Positions 7,060 through 16,476 of a DNA stretch of 64,000 bases are shown one piece after another. Origin of the DNA: Variovorax sp. PCZ-1 (GTDB taxonomy: Bacteria > Pseudomonadota > Gammaproteobacteria > Burkholderiales > Burkholderiaceae_C); the NCBI RefSeq assembly GCF_018413605.1, contig NZ_JAHCDN010000001.1:992001-1056000 (forward strand). Direction: 5' to 3'. The translations under genes and the position numbers were made by a program. Numbering within the stretch: the first letter of the stretch is position 1; the number at the start of each line of letters is the position of its first letter. The notes below the pieces were generated by a model. That model saw only the letters and a list, made by a program, of their open reading frames with translations. It was not told where the DNA came from and ran no database searches.

Positions 7060-9507
7060 ATGGCATCTTCTAAGCCCCGTCCGTTAGGTGTGATTGACGA
7101 GCCATTTGGCGCGCGCGTCACGCTACGCCAGACCTTAGACGTGGTGATGGATCAGGCGCCTAATTTGATTGATAAAGTGATCGAATCCCTGGGCGGCAGA
7201 GATGACAAGCCCGCCAAGGGCATTGGCATGGTCAAGCCCAATTTCCCGCCTGTCGTACAAGCCGTGGTTCAGTTGCTGATCTCTAATAAACAGAAAGCTA
7301 TCGAAGTATTTGTAGAGAGATTGCGCTACTACGTATTTCTCGGCGTAGGCACATCAACCCAAGCGCCGCAAATGATGCGCTTTGAAGACCTCAAGCTCTT
7401 CGAAGAAGAAGATCTGGATGAAAGTATCGAAGTTGCCGGTGCATTGCAGGAAATCACGCTGCTGACAGACGAGATCATGCCCACGATGGATGCGCTCATC
7501 AGCTCCCTGCTGGGCTGGATCACGGTGCAGCCACAAATCAATCCGCTTCGCCCAGAAATGTTTGCGCGCGCGCTGCGCGATTGCATCACTAGCCAAGTGA
7601 CTGATGTGGAGATTCGCGGTGCCATCATCGGCCATGCAGCTGCACGCCTGGGTGTGTTGCAGCGCAAACTGTATGCTGAGCTATGCCAATGGCTCAAATC
7701 CTACGGTGTGGAAGAGGCGCCAAGCGCACAGCCTGCCAATTTGCCCAGCGTGGCAAAGGCCAATCCTTCCTCGGTCAGCAATTCGGTGGCGCGCACCTTG
7801 CTCACTTTGGATAAATTGCGTCGCCTGCTCTCTGGCGAACTCGACAACGACTCTCATCGCAGACAAGATTTCCTTCATACCGTGCCTGCTTCCGTTGTGG
7901 CATTGCAAGACATGCGCCAAGTCGAAGCCATGGTGCAACGGCTAGAGAAAAAAGCCAAAGACACCAAAGACAATCCCCAAGAAGATGCCAGGCGCAAAGC
8001 AGCGCAAGCACGCATGGCGCTCAAAGATGGCCGTGAGCTGGGCAAGCAGCTGGGCGAAGAAGTCGTACGCCTCATGCTGGACAACCTGATCCAAGATGAG
8101 CGCTTGCTACCGCGCGTGCGTGCGCAATTGCAAACGCTTGAGAACACCTTGATGAAGATCGCGCAGGATGACGGCCGCTTCTTCAGTGACAAACAGCATG
8201 CCGCACGTCAATTTTTGGATGCGGTGACCAATCGCAGTCTGGGCTTCTCTCACGAACGTGAGGAGGGCTATGAGCCTTTCTTGCAATCCGTCGAGCAGAG
8301 CATTGCTCTGCTGCACAAGAAAACAGATGCTGGTGAGACGATACAACTGGCTTTTGGCGATGTGATGGATCGCTTGTCCGCTCTTTGGGCGAAATTGGAT
8401 GCGCAAGAAAATGTGCGGCGCGAAGAAGCGGCTCGTGCGCTCTTGCACGCGGAGCAACGTAACACCATTGCACAGTATGTAGCGCAAGAGTTTCGCCAGC
8501 AGGCCGAAGGCGTCGATATGCCGCAGATGGTCTTGGATTTTGTCTGTGGCCCTTGGGCACACGCTGTGGCCGAGAGCCAGCTGCGCTGCACCGATGGACG
8601 CACAGATCCGCAAGGCTACCAAGGATTGGTGGCAGAGCTGTTCTGGAGCGTTCAACCCTCCAAGGCGAAGCGCAACCGCAAGCGCTTGGTGCAGCTGATC
8701 CCTGGAATGCTGGCTAAACTGCGACAGGGCTTAGCCATCATTGAGTTTCCGCCCGAGCGCATCACAGATTTCTTTGCAGAGCTGATCGAGCTGCATGAAG
8801 TGGCGCTGGAAGGTGGTCGGCAGCAAGCTGCTGATGCAGCCAAAGCGGCCGAACAAGCCAAAGATGCGCAAGGCTTGCAGGTCGAAGACGCGACTGCTTC
8901 GCAGTTGGATGAAGCACAAGCTGCCGCTGATCGCGCTGAATTGGAGGCGTTGTATGCCGCTAGCGCGCGCGCGCCTTTGACACCGCTCGATGCTGAGCAA
9001 ACGCCCCAACCCGTGGAGCCCGAGCCCGAGCCCGAGCCCGAGCCTGAATCTGATAGCTTGTTTGATGATTTTCCATCCTCGTATCAAAATCCTAAAGATG
9101 CGCATGATGGCGTGTGGCTGGCGCAGAGTGAAGTATCGGGTGCAGGTTTTGTCAATCAGCAGGCGGTGATGCCGCTGGATGTGAGCACAGCAGTACCTGC
9201 CGCAGATTTGATTGCACTCACGCCAGAAGCCACGGTCACGATTCCAATTGGTTCATGGGTTGAGCTCATGCTCGATGGCGCATGGGTGCGCGCGCAACTG
9301 ACTTGGGCTTCTCCCATGCGTACGCTGTTCATGTTTGTCTCACGTGGTGGCAAAGCCCATTCCATGAGCAAGCGCACGATGGACAAGCTCTGCTCACAAG
9401 GCCTGATTCGTTTGGTATCAGACGGAAGAATGGTAGACAAAGCGCTGGATGCTGTGGCACAAACCGCATTGCGCAACAGCGTGGGCGAAACGCGTTCAGG
9501 GTCTTAA
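7060..9507 (+). CDS. DUF1631 family protein
   Basis: 815-aa protein matching the DUF1631 family, common in beta- and gammaproteobacteria. It is largely helical and rich in charged residues, with an Ala/Gln/Glu-rich stretch around 585-630 and a Pro-Glu repeat (alternating E-P about 648-660) as an obvious flexible linker. The last 150 residues (S-W-V-E-L-M, F-M-F-V-S-R-G-G-K-A-H-S-M) resemble the small beta-barrel tail seen in this family, possibly PilZ-like. No enzymatic motif is visible and the function is not established. Its stop overlaps the stop of the convergent pseudouridine synthase gene by 4 bp. Confidence 0.85.
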   Translation: MASSKPRPLGVIDEPFGARVTLRQTLDVVMDQAPNLIDKVIESLGGRDDKPAKGIGMVKPNFPPVVQAVVQLLISNKQKAIEVFVERLRYYVFLGVGTSTQAPQMMRFEDLKLFEEEDLDESIEVAGALQEITLLTDEIMPTMDALISSLLGWITVQPQINPLRPEMFARALRDCITSQVTDVEIRGAIIGHAAARLGVLQRKLYAELCQWLKSYGVEEAPSAQPANLPSVAKANPSSVSNSVARTLLTLDKLRRLLSGELDNDSHRRQDFLHTVPASVVALQDMRQVEAMVQRLEKKAKDTKDNPQEDARRKAAQARMALKDGRELGKQLGEEVVRLMLDNLIQDERLLPRVRAQLQTLENTLMKIAQDDGRFFSDKQHAARQFLDAVTNRSLGFSHEREEGYEPFLQSVEQSIALLHKKTDAGETIQLAFGDVMDRLSALWAKLDAQENVRREEAARALLHAEQRNTIAQYVAQEFRQQAEGVDMPQMVLDFVCGPWAHAVAESQLRCTDGRTDPQGYQGLVAELFWSVQPSKAKRNRKRLVQLIPGMLAKLRQGLAIIEFPPERITDFFAELIELHEVALEGGRQQAADAAKAAEQAKDAQGLQVEDATASQLDEAQAAADRAELEALYAASARAPLTPLDAEQTPQPVEPEPEPEPEPESDSLFDDFPSSYQNPKDAHDGVWLAQSEVSGAGFVNQQAVMPLDVSTAVPAADLIALTPEATVTIPIGSWVELMLDGAWVRAQLTWASPMRTLFMFVSRGGKAHSMSKRTMDKLCSQGLIRLVSDGRMVDKALDAVAQTALRNSVGETRSGS

Positions 9508-10187
9508 AACGCAGCGGGGCAATCGAGCTCCATCAAGCGTGCATCAGCTGCAGGATGCAAAAATTTCAAGCCACTGGCATGCAGCATCAACCGATGAGTT
9601 TCATCCTGAGGTAAGCCATAGAGCTTGTCGCCCACAATCGGATGTCCGATGTGCTGCATATGCACCCTGAGCTGATGCGTACGGCCTGTTTCTGGCTCTA
9701 GCCGGCATAAAGCTTGCGCAGAGTGCTCATTTTTTGATAGTAAGTAGAATGGTGTGCGGGCTGCTTGTCCCGCATGGATATCAATCTTGCGCAAAGGTCG
9801 ATGGGGCCAATCTGCAGCAATCGGTGCATCGATCACACCGCTTTGCGGCAGGTCTGTGCCGTGCACCCAAGCGTGATACGTCTTGTGTATTTTTCGGGTT
9901 TCGAATGCCGCGCTCAAAGCTTTTTGTACAGCAGGCGATAAAGCAAACAGCAGTAAACCGCTGGTCGCCTCATCCAGCCGATGCACGAGCAATGCGGATG
10001 GATAGCGAGCTAACACGCGATGCAAGGCGCAGTCTTGCAGTAGCGCACCACGCCCCGGCACAGACAGCAGTCCTGCGGGTTTGTCGATAGCGATCAAATC
10101 CGCATCTTCGTAGATGATCTGCAAACCCGTATCGGGCGGCGGCGCGTAGGGCTGCTGCCTTTTCAAGCCAGAGGGCGCATCACTCAA
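9504..10187 (-). CDS. RluA-family pseudouridine synthase
   Basis: 227 aa with the RluA catalytic motif H-R-L-D-E-A-T-S-G (69-77, Asp72 nucleophile), I-D-K-P-A-G-L-L-S-V-P-G near the N-terminus, and E-T-G-R-T-H-Q-L-R-V-H followed by H-P-I-V-G-D. It lacks an N-terminal S4 domain, as RluA and TruC do; the exact rRNA or tRNA target cannot be fixed. Its ATG (10187) overlaps the mfd stop in an ATGA arrangement, indicating translational coupling downstream of mfd. A family A repeat encodes about 15 residues just before the R-T-H-Q motif. Confidence 0.9.
   Translation of the reverse strand: MSDAPSGLKRQQPYAPPPDTGLQIIYEDADLIAIDKPAGLLSVPGRGALLQDCALHRVLARYPSALLVHRLDEATSGLLLFALSPAVQKALSAAFETRKIHKTYHAWVHGTDLPQSGVIDAPIAADWPHRPLRKIDIHAGQAARTPFYLLSKNEHSAQALCRLEPETGRTHQLRVHMQHIGHPIVGDKLYGLPQDETHRLMLHASGLKFLHPAADARLMELDCPAAF
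9701..9742 (+). repeat. Family A repeat inside the RluA-type gene
   Basis: Forward copy GCCGGCATAAAGCTTGCGCAG; the gene reads it antisense as N-E-H-S-A-Q-A-L-C-R-L, the same frame as the copy in the kinase-like gene at 43652. Confidence 0.7.
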
Positions 10188-13100
10188 GCGACAACTTCCT
10201 TGGCGGGTGATCCCAAACTGCGCAGCACATCTCGCACCATTTGCGCGCGGTCTTTCGGTTCGGCCAGCTCGCGCTCGATGCGCAGCTTTTCGTTGCCAGC
10301 GAGTTTGATGTGTCGGTTTTTCTGGATCAGGCGCACGATACTCATGGGGTCAATCGGGGCATTTTTCTTGAAAGTAATGGTGATCACTGCTGGCGCAGCT
10401 TCTACTTTTTGCACACCGAAGGGCTGAGAGAGCACGCGCAGGCGGTGCACATCGATCAGTGTGGCGGTAGGCTGCGGCAATTTGCCAAAGCGATCCACCA
10501 GCTCTTCTACGAGGGAGTCGATCTGCTCATTGGTTTTCGCTGTGGCGAGCTTTTTGTAAAACGAGAGACGAAGATGCACATCACCACAATAGTCGTTGGG
10601 CATGAGCGCAGGTGAATGCAAGTTAATCTCCGTTGCTGCAGCCAGTGGCGAGAGCAAATCAGGCTCTTTGCCTTCCTTCAAGCTGCGCACAGCTTCGGCC
10701 AACATTTCGTTGTAGAGCTGGAAGCCCACTTCGAGCATGTTGCCGCTTTGGTTGTCGCCGAGCACTTCGCCTGCGCCGCGAATCTCCAAATCATGCATGG
10801 CCAGATAAAAGCCTGAGCCGAGTTCTTCCATTTGCTGAATCGCTTCCAAGCGCTGCGTGGCTTGCTTGGTCAGGCTCTCGGTGTCGGGCACCATGAGATA
10901 GGCATAGGCTTGATGATGGCTGCGGCCGACACGGCCTCGCAGCTGGTGCAATTGAGCAAGGCCAAACTTATCAGCGCGAGAAATCACAATCGTGTTGGCG
11001 CTGGGCACGTCAATGCCCGTCTCGATGATGGTGGAGCAGAGCAAGATATTAAAGCGCTGCGCTACGAAATCTCGCATCACGCGCTCAAGCTGGCGCTCGG
11101 GCATTTGGCCGTGCGCCACGGCGATGCGTGCTTCGGGCAGGATGTCTTCGAGCTTTTGGCGGCGGTTTTCAATCGTCTCCACTTCGTTGTGCAAGAAGTA
11201 AACCTGCCCGCCACGCTTCAATTCGCGCAGCACGGCCTCGCGAATCACGCCCGTGCCTTCGTTGCGCACAAAGGTGCGGATGGCCAAGCGGCGCTGCGGT
11301 GCTGTTGCGATCACGCTTAGATCGCGGATACCTTCCAGCGCCATGCCCATGGTGCGAGGGATGGGGGTTGCAGTCAGCGTGAGCACATCGACCTCGGCGC
11401 GGAAGGCTTTCATGGCTTCTTTGTGGCGCACGCCAAAGCGGTGTTCTTCGTCGATGATGAGTAGCCCGAGATTCTTGAACTGGGTTTTTTCAGAAAGCAG
11501 CTTGTGTGTGCCCACGATGATGTCTACGCTGCCATCCGCGATACCTTTTTGCGCAGCGGTGATTTCTTTGGCAGAGCGAAATCGGCTCATCTCCATCACC
11601 TTCACCGGCCATTTGGAGAAGCGATCAGTGAGCGTGTGGAAATGCTGCTCAGCCAAGAGCGTCGTCGGCGCTAGCAGGGCGACTTGCTTGCCGCCCGTAA
11701 TGCAGACGAAGGCTGCACGCAAAGCCACTTCGGTTTTACCAAAGCCCACATCGCCGCAGACCAAGCGATCCATCGGGCGAGGCGAGATCATGTCTTGGAT
11801 CACGGCATGAATGGCCGCGCGCTGATCGGGCGTTTCTTCAAAGCCGAAATCTTTGGCAAAGCGCTCGTAGTCATCCGGTGAATATTTGAACGCATGACCT
11901 TGACGTGTGGCGCGGCGGGCGTAGATGTTGAGCAGCTCAGCGGCCGTGTCGCGCACTTGCTCAGCGGCTTTTCGGCGTGCTTTTTCCCATTGGCCAGAGC
12001 CGAGCTTGTGCAGCGGGGCTTCATCGGCTGATACGCCTGTGTATCGACCAATCAAGTGAAGTTGGCTCACGGGCACGTAAAGCGTTGCATCGTCCGCATA
12101 GAGCAGATGCAAAAACTCTTGCACGGCTGTGCTGCCATCAGGATTTTTCTGCCCCACATCGAGATTGACCAAGCCTTTGTAGCGCCCAATGCCGTGCTGT
12201 GTGTGCACAACGGGATCGCCGACTTTGAGCTCAGAGAGGTCCTTGATCAGCGCTTCCACATCGCTGGCTTGCTCTTGCTTTTTTCTTCGGCGCACTGTGC
12301 CAGCGGCAGCAAAGAGCTCGGTCTCGGTGATGAAATCAATCGCGCCTTCATTCCAAGCAAAGCCAGAGGCAAGTGGTGCAACGGCCATGCCCGCTTTTTC
12401 GTCACTGGCTTGGAACTCTTCCAAGCTATCAAACACCGGCAGCACGATATGGCTGGCGCGAAGGAAATCCATCAAGCTTTCGCGCCGGCCCTCGCTCTCC
12501 GCTGCGATCAAGACGCGATGCTTGGTGGTTTGAATATGCGCTTTGAGCTGGATCAGGGGCTCTTCTGTGTCGCGCTGCGAGGCGAGGTATGGCAAGCTAG
12601 ATGCTATAAATTCAGTAGCATCTTGCGCAGTATCCTTGAGGGCTAACTGCTCAAAAGCATTGCAAAATCCATAAAACTGCTCGCTAGAGAGAAAGAGCGA
12701 GCTGGGCGGCAGAGCAGGGCGCTCAGGATCACCTTGGCTCATGGTGTAGCGCTCTTTAGCGTCTTGCCAGAAGCGATCAAAGCTTTGCTGCACATCGCCA
12801 TGCAGCACCAGTGTCGCGTCTTTCATGTAATCAAAGATCGTGGCCAGCTCGTCGAAGAAGAGCGGCAGGTAATACTCAATGCCAGCCGTGGCCATGCCGG
12901 CGGCCATGTCTTTGTAAATCCGACTCTTTGTTGGGTCGCCCTCAAGCAACTCGCGCCATTGCGTGCGAAATTGCTTGCGCGCATCGTCATGCAGCGGAAA
13001 TTCTCTGCCTGGCAGTAGGCGCACTTCGGGCACAGGATAGAGGCTGCGTTGTGAATCTGGATCGAAGGTGCGGATGGAATCAATCTCGTCGTCAATCAGA

Positions 13101-13666
13101 TCCACGCGATAAGGCACTTGGCTGCCCATGGGGAAGAGATCAATCAAGCCACCGCGCACAGCATATTCACCGGGGCTGACCACCTGGCTCACATGGTTGT
13201 AGCCAGCGAGCGTGAGCTGAGCTTTGAATTTGGCTTCGTCGAGCTTTTGCTTGGTTTTGAATTGGAAGGTGGTGGCCGCTAAAAAGCTCGGTGGGGCGAT
13301 GCGGTAGAGCGCAGTAGTGGCGGGGATGAAGAGCACGTCCACTGCTTCAGGGTGGCTGCGATCTTTGCTTTGCAGAATGCGCCAAAGCGTGGCCAAGCGC
13401 TCGGAGATCAAGTCTTGGTGGGGGGAAAATGTGTCGTACGGCAGCGTCTCCCAATCTGGAAACATCACGCCGCGCAAGCTGGGCTGAAAGAAAGCGATCT
13501 CATCGGCTAAGCGCTGCGCATCCGCTGCATCCGCGCACACGATGGCCGTGATGTGGCCACGCAGCTTTTGCTCATGCGCGAATTGGGAGAGCATCAGCGC
13601 ATCGCTGCTAGAGACAGGGCGCGGCATCGTGTATCGCTTGCCGGCGGTGAGTTTGGGGAAATCCAT
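10184..13666 (-). CDS. mfd: Transcription-repair coupling factor Mfd
   Basis: 1160 aa from the ATG at 13666 (M-D-F-P-K-L). A longer in-frame extension to 13879 would run into the divergent ispD and adds non-homologous sequence. Mfd removes RNA polymerase stalled at lesions and recruits UvrA. Visible parts are the UvrB-like N-terminal region, the RNA-polymerase-interacting domain with V-G-D-P-V-V-H-T-Q-H-G-I-G-R-Y (about 480), and RecG-like helicase motifs G-D-V-G-F-G-K-T (about 640), D-E-E-H (about 736) and T-A-T-P-I-P-R-T, followed by Q-L-R-G-R-V-G-R. A family A repeat lies in a variable N-terminal region (about residue 345-355). Confidence 0.96.
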   Translation of the reverse strand: MDFPKLTAGKRYTMPRPVSSSDALMLSQFAHEQKLRGHITAIVCADAADAQRLADEIAFFQPSLRGVMFPDWETLPYDTFSPHQDLISERLATLWRILQSKDRSHPEAVDVLFIPATTALYRIAPPSFLAATTFQFKTKQKLDEAKFKAQLTLAGYNHVSQVVSPGEYAVRGGLIDLFPMGSQVPYRVDLIDDEIDSIRTFDPDSQRSLYPVPEVRLLPGREFPLHDDARKQFRTQWRELLEGDPTKSRIYKDMAAGMATAGIEYYLPLFFDELATIFDYMKDATLVLHGDVQQSFDRFWQDAKERYTMSQGDPERPALPPSSLFLSSEQFYGFCNAFEQLALKDTAQDATEFIASSLPYLASQRDTEEPLIQLKAHIQTTKHRVLIAAESEGRRESLMDFLRASHIVLPVFDSLEEFQASDEKAGMAVAPLASGFAWNEGAIDFITETELFAAAGTVRRRKKQEQASDVEALIKDLSELKVGDPVVHTQHGIGRYKGLVNLDVGQKNPDGSTAVQEFLHLLYADDATLYVPVSQLHLIGRYTGVSADEAPLHKLGSGQWEKARRKAAEQVRDTAAELLNIYARRATRQGHAFKYSPDDYERFAKDFGFEETPDQRAAIHAVIQDMISPRPMDRLVCGDVGFGKTEVALRAAFVCITGGKQVALLAPTTLLAEQHFHTLTDRFSKWPVKVMEMSRFRSAKEITAAQKGIADGSVDIIVGTHKLLSEKTQFKNLGLLIIDEEHRFGVRHKEAMKAFRAEVDVLTLTATPIPRTMGMALEGIRDLSVIATAPQRRLAIRTFVRNEGTGVIREAVLRELKRGGQVYFLHNEVETIENRRQKLEDILPEARIAVAHGQMPERQLERVMRDFVAQRFNILLCSTIIETGIDVPSANTIVISRADKFGLAQLHQLRGRVGRSHHQAYAYLMVPDTESLTKQATQRLEAIQQMEELGSGFYLAMHDLEIRGAGEVLGDNQSGNMLEVGFQLYNEMLAEAVRSLKEGKEPDLLSPLAAATEINLHSPALMPNDYCGDVHLRLSFYKKLATAKTNEQIDSLVEELVDRFGKLPQPTATLIDVHRLRVLSQPFGVQKVEAAPAVITITFKKNAPIDPMSIVRLIQKNRHIKLAGNEKLRIERELAEPKDRAQMVRDVLRSLGSPAKEVVA
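12603..12645 (-). repeat. Family A repeat inside mfd
   Basis: Reverse-orientation copy (GTAGCATCTTGCGCAG core). On the mfd strand it is translated D-T-A-Q-D-A-T-E-F-I-A-S, the same frame as the copies in def and mcm. Confidence 0.7.
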
Positions 13667-13693
13667 TGTTTTCGTTCGCAAAAAAGCCAAATA

Positions 13694-13715
13694 CCCCGCT
13701 TTTTTCAAAGCGGGG
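13694..13715. other. Hairpin in the mfd/ispD divergent region
   Basis: CCCCGCTTT and AAAGCGGGG arms form a perfect stem between two divergent genes. On the mfd strand it sits in the 5' leader, and a T-run follows about 8 nt later, so it is not a classical terminator; an attenuator role is only a possibility. Confidence 0.4.
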
Positions 13716-13754
13716 TTGCAATACGTTGATTTTATCGGCTCATACAATCGGAAG

Positions 13755-14459
13755 ATGTCTGCTCCATCAATGCCCCGAATTTTTGCGCTGATTCCCTGCG
13801 GTGGCGTGGGCTCGCGCTCGGGTGAGGGTTTGCCAAAGCAGTATCGGGAGATCGCGGGCAGGCCGATGGTGGCGCACACCTTGGCAGCGTTTGCCGCCGT
13901 GCCTCGCTTAACGGCTATTGTGGTGGTGATTTCGCCAGAGGATGCTTTGTTTGAAGCTCAAGTGAAACTGCCAGATGCTACTTTTTTCATAGCTGCTCGC
14001 GCAGGAAGTACGCGGGCAATCACTGTTTTTCAGGGCTTAAATGCCTTGCTGGCGCACGGCGCCTTGCCATCCGATTGGGCGTTGGTGCATGATGCGGCGC
14101 GCTGCTTGATCACGCCGCAGCAAATCCATGCGGTGATCGATGCTTGCTCGAACGATAGGGTCGGCGGCCTGATGGCTTTGAAGCTGCCTGACACGTTGAA
14201 GCAAGAAAGCGCAGGGCGGGTGAGTGCCACGGTGGATCGATCAGACAAATGGCTCGCACAAACGCCGCAGATGTTTCGCATTGGCCAGCTTATGCAAGCG
14301 CTGGAAGCAGCGGGCGATACAGTGACGGATGAAGCCAGCGCTTTGGAGGCGATGGGCTTAGCGCCAAAACTGGTGCCCGGCAGTGCGCAAAATTTCAAAG
14401 TCACTTATCCGGAAGACTTTGCTTTGGCTGAAGCCGTGTTGCTCTCGCGAAGGGCTTAG
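13755..14459 (+). CDS. ispD: 2-C-methyl-D-erythritol 4-phosphate cytidylyltransferase IspD
   Basis: 234 aa from ATG 13755; the in-frame sequence upstream lies in mfd and is not homologous. IspD transfers CMP to methylerythritol phosphate in the non-mevalonate isoprenoid pathway. The nucleotide loop L-I-P-C-G-G-V-G-S-R (12-21), G-L-P-K-Q-Y (25-30) with Lys28, V-H-D-A-A-R (111-116) and T-P-Q-M-F are all present. ispF follows after one small gene, the usual close pairing. A weak family A-like sequence covers residues about 75-87, including the functional S-T-R-A segment. Confidence 0.95.
   Translation: MSAPSMPRIFALIPCGGVGSRSGEGLPKQYREIAGRPMVAHTLAAFAAVPRLTAIVVVISPEDALFEAQVKLPDATFFIAARAGSTRAITVFQGLNALLAHGALPSDWALVHDAARCLITPQQIHAVIDACSNDRVGGLMALKLPDTLKQESAGRVSATVDRSDKWLAQTPQMFRIGQLMQALEAAGDTVTDEASALEAMGLAPKLVPGSAQNFKVTYPEDFALAEAVLLSRRA
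13977..14016 (-). repeat. Possible degenerate family A repeat in ispD
   Basis: TAGCTGCTCGCGCAGGAAGT resembles the reverse consensus in its AT-rich arm and CGCGCAG core, but the GCCGGC end is altered. Could be coincidence. Confidence 0.3.
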
Positions 14460-14524
14460 CCTTTTCCTGTGCGCAAGATCTCTCTGCGATGCACAATAGC
14501 TCAAGACGATACAAGGAGCCCGAA

Positions 14525-14758
14525 ATGACTGCCAAAACCATGAGCGAATTGTTCAAGCAGCTGGGGCTGCCTTACGATCAAACCTCGATAGATCTGTTTA
14601 TCAGCCAACACGATGGCGTGTGCCGCGATTGCGGTTTGGTGCAAGCGCCGATTTGGAGCGATAGCCAGCGCAGTTTTCTGCAAGAAGCGGTGGCGCAAGA
14701 CTCTGAATGGTCGATGACCGCAGAGATGCTGATGGCTGCGCTCAGCCGACCGGCTTAA
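14525..14758 (+). CDS. DUF2789 family protein
   Basis: 77 aa from ATG 14525, chosen because AAGGAGC lies at the correct distance (14512-14518); an upstream in-frame ATG at 14489 lacks such a site. The sequence (S-E-L-F-K-Q-L-G-L-P start, F-I-S-Q-H, then A-P-I-W-S-D-S-Q-R-S-F-L-Q-E-A) matches the small DUF2789 family, which has no known function. Its place between ispD and ispF suggests simple co-transcription rather than a role in isoprenoid synthesis. Confidence 0.82.
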   Translation: MTAKTMSELFKQLGLPYDQTSIDLFISQHDGVCRDCGLVQAPIWSDSQRSFLQEAVAQDSEWSMTAEMLMAALSRPA

Positions 14759-14788
14759 GCCCTCATTCTTGGCCTTCATAATAGCGGG

Positions 14789-15292
14789 ATGACTTCATCC
14801 GCTGCATCACCTTCTCCACGCATTCGTATTGGCGAGGGCTGGGACACGCATCAACTCGTGCCCGGCCGCAAGCTCATCATCGGCGGCGTGGAGATTCCGT
14901 TTGACAAAGGTTTGCTCGGCCATTCCGATGCTGATTTGCTTTGCCATGCCATCACTGATGCGCTGCTGGGCGCGGCTGCTTTGGGCGATATTGGAAAGCA
15001 TTTTCCAGATACGGATGTGGCGTTTAAAGGCGCAGACTCGATCGCGCTGCTGGCCGAGGCAATGCGCCGCGTTCGCGAGGCGGGCTACGAGCTGGGTAAC
15101 TTGGATAGTACGGTGATTGCCCAAGCGCCGAAGCTAGCGCCTCACCTGCCTGCGATGAAAAGCCGTATTGCCAAGGCGCTTGCCGTGAGTGAGAGCCAAA
15201 TCAATATCAAAGCCAAAACCTTCGAACACTTGGGGCCTGTGGGCCAAGGCCAGAGCATGGAGGCGAGGGCAGTGGTGTTGCTGACGGGTTGA
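14789..15292 (+). CDS. ispF: 2-C-methyl-D-erythritol 2,4-cyclodiphosphate synthase IspF
   Basis: 167 aa. IspF cyclises CDP-methylerythritol phosphate in the same pathway as IspD. The divalent-metal ligands D19-x-H21 (G-W-D-T-H-Q-L) and H53 (L-L-C-H-A-I) are present, with G-H-S-D-A-D and the late motif [12 protein letters not shown]-x-V-G. About ten residues longer at the N-terminus than E. coli IspF. It overlaps nothing and is followed by the YdeI-like gene 4 bp later. Confidence 0.96.
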   Translation: MTSSAASPSPRIRIGEGWDTHQLVPGRKLIIGGVEIPFDKGLLGHSDADLLCHAITDALLGAAALGDIGKHFPDTDVAFKGADSIALLAEAMRRVREAGYELGNLDSTVIAQAPKLAPHLPAMKSRIAKALAVSESQINIKAKTFEHLGPVGQGQSMEARAVVLLTG

Positions 15293-15296
15293 TGGC

Positions 15297-15872
15297 ATGG
15301 AAGACAGCGTTCAACCGGCAACTCGCGCAGCTTGGCGTGCGTGGCTCGCGAAGCACCATGAGCGCACTGAAGGCGTTTGGCTGATCACTTACAAAAAGGC
15401 CGCAGGTAAGCCACGCATTGAATACCATGAGGCGGTGGAGGAGGCGCTGTGCTTTGGTTGGGTGGATAGCAAGCCGGGCAAGGTCGATGAGGAGCGCACC
15501 AAGCTATGGTTTGCGCCGCGCAAAGCTCGCTCGGGCTGGTCTCGGCCGAATAAGGAGCGTGTGGCGCGCTTGATCGCGGCTGATCTCATGCAGCCAGCAG
15601 GTTTGGCGAGAATTGAAGCTGCCAAGCAAGATGGCTCATGGGCCTCGCTGGATGCGGTCGAAGATTTGGTGGTGGATGCTGATCTTGCGGCTGCTTTGGC
15701 GTCGTACAAAAACGCAGCGCAAAATTTTGAGGCTTTCCCGCGCTCTGCCAAGCGCGGCATTCTGGAATGGATTGCGCAAGCCAAACGTGCTCAGACGCGC
15801 GCTGCCCGCATCGCCGAGACAGCGCGCTTGGCGCAAGACAATTTGCGTGCCAATCAATGGAAGCCTAAATGA
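15297..15872 (+). CDS. YdeI/OmpD-associated family protein
   Basis: 191-aa protein matching the YdeI/OmdA family (bacteriocin-protection, DUF1905-related): W-R-A-W-L-A-K-H-H near the start, E-G-V-W-L-I-x-Y-K-K, Y-x-E-A-V-E-E-A-L-C-F-G-W-V-D-S, then W-x-P-R-K-x-x-S-x-W-S-x-x-N-K. The family name comes from genetic links in Salmonella; the biochemical function is not established. No signal peptide or membrane helix is visible. It begins 4 bp after ispF, so it is probably co-transcribed. Confidence 0.85.
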   Translation: MEDSVQPATRAAWRAWLAKHHERTEGVWLITYKKAAGKPRIEYHEAVEEALCFGWVDSKPGKVDEERTKLWFAPRKARSGWSRPNKERVARLIAADLMQPAGLARIEAAKQDGSWASLDAVEDLVVDADLAAALASYKNAAQNFEAFPRSAKRGILEWIAQAKRAQTRAARIAETARLAQDNLRANQWKPK

Positions 15873-15888
15873 TGATGCGAACTTGGGA

Positions 15889-15931
15889 GCTATTATTTTG
15901 ATAACACCTTGCGCAGATTCTATGCCGTCAA
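15889..15931 (-). repeat. Family A repeat, intergenic copy
   Basis: Reverse-orientation copy (TTGCGCAGATTCTATGCC core) just downstream of the YdeI-like gene. It ends in CCGTCAATAGGCC rather than GCCGGC. Confidence 0.85.
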
Positions 15932-15972
15932 TAGGCCAAAAAGCATCATAAAGTCGTCTCAAACAATCACTC

Positions 15973-16410
15973 ATGCGTTGTGAAAGGATATTGAGCCACT
16001 TGCGTCTAATCTTTCCTGCCAGCCGTCTGCTTTGGGCTGCGCCATGCTCTGCGCTGGGGCTGATGCTGTGCTCGGCAGCGCTGCTCTCAGGCGGGCAGCT
16101 GCGTTGGCGCGCTGGCGCGCTGGAATGCTGCCTCAAATCGGATAGCGATTTGATGCGTTGGCTGGATCGCCATCAGCCTTTCGCCGCCATCACTTTGGGG
16201 CACGTGATCTTCGCGCTGCGCGCAGAAGATTTGCAGCGCTGGCATGCGCACGAGCGTGTGCACGTGAAGCAGTTTGAACGCTGGGGCGCGCTGCTGCTGC
16301 TGGCCTATCCCCTAGCCAGCCTGTGGGCTTGGCTCAAAGGTGAGGATGCTTATCTTGCCAATTGTTTCGAGCAAGAGGCCTACCGGTTAGAGACAACAGC
16401 CAATAGTTAA
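15973..16410 (+). CDS. Membrane-associated protein with H-E-R-V-H motif
   Basis: 145 aa, not assigned to a named family. Hydrophobic segments lie near residues 18-40 and 104-120. Between them is I-T-L-G-H-V-I-F-A followed by W-H-A-H-E-R-V-H-V-K-Q-F-E-R-W-G. The paired histidines around Glu resemble a metal-site signature, and I recall similar short proteins in which an H-E-x-x-H-x-x-Q-x-x-x-x-G segment is annotated as a putative zinc-peptidase-like site. Catalysis is not shown. The gene is flanked on both sides by family A repeats. Confidence 0.55.
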   Translation: MRCERILSHLRLIFPASRLLWAAPCSALGLMLCSAALLSGGQLRWRAGALECCLKSDSDLMRWLDRHQPFAAITLGHVIFALRAEDLQRWHAHERVHVKQFERWGALLLLAYPLASLWAWLKGEDAYLANCFEQEAYRLETTANS

Positions 16411-16411
16411 T

Positions 16412-16453
16412 TGCTATATTATTGATAGCACTTCGCGCAGTCTGTATGCCGGC
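16412..16453 (-). repeat. Family A repeat, intergenic copy
   Basis: Reverse-orientation copy starting right after the H-E-R-V-H gene stop: GCTATATTATTGATAGC hairpin, CGCGCAG core, then TGCCGGC. Confidence 0.85.
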
Positions 16454-16476
16454 GATCGGCCTAAAACGCTTAAAAA

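Noticed and set aside
13667-13879. N-terminal extension of Mfd
   Set aside because: It would overlap ispD head-on and holds no Mfd-like sequence; ATG 13666 fits the family length.
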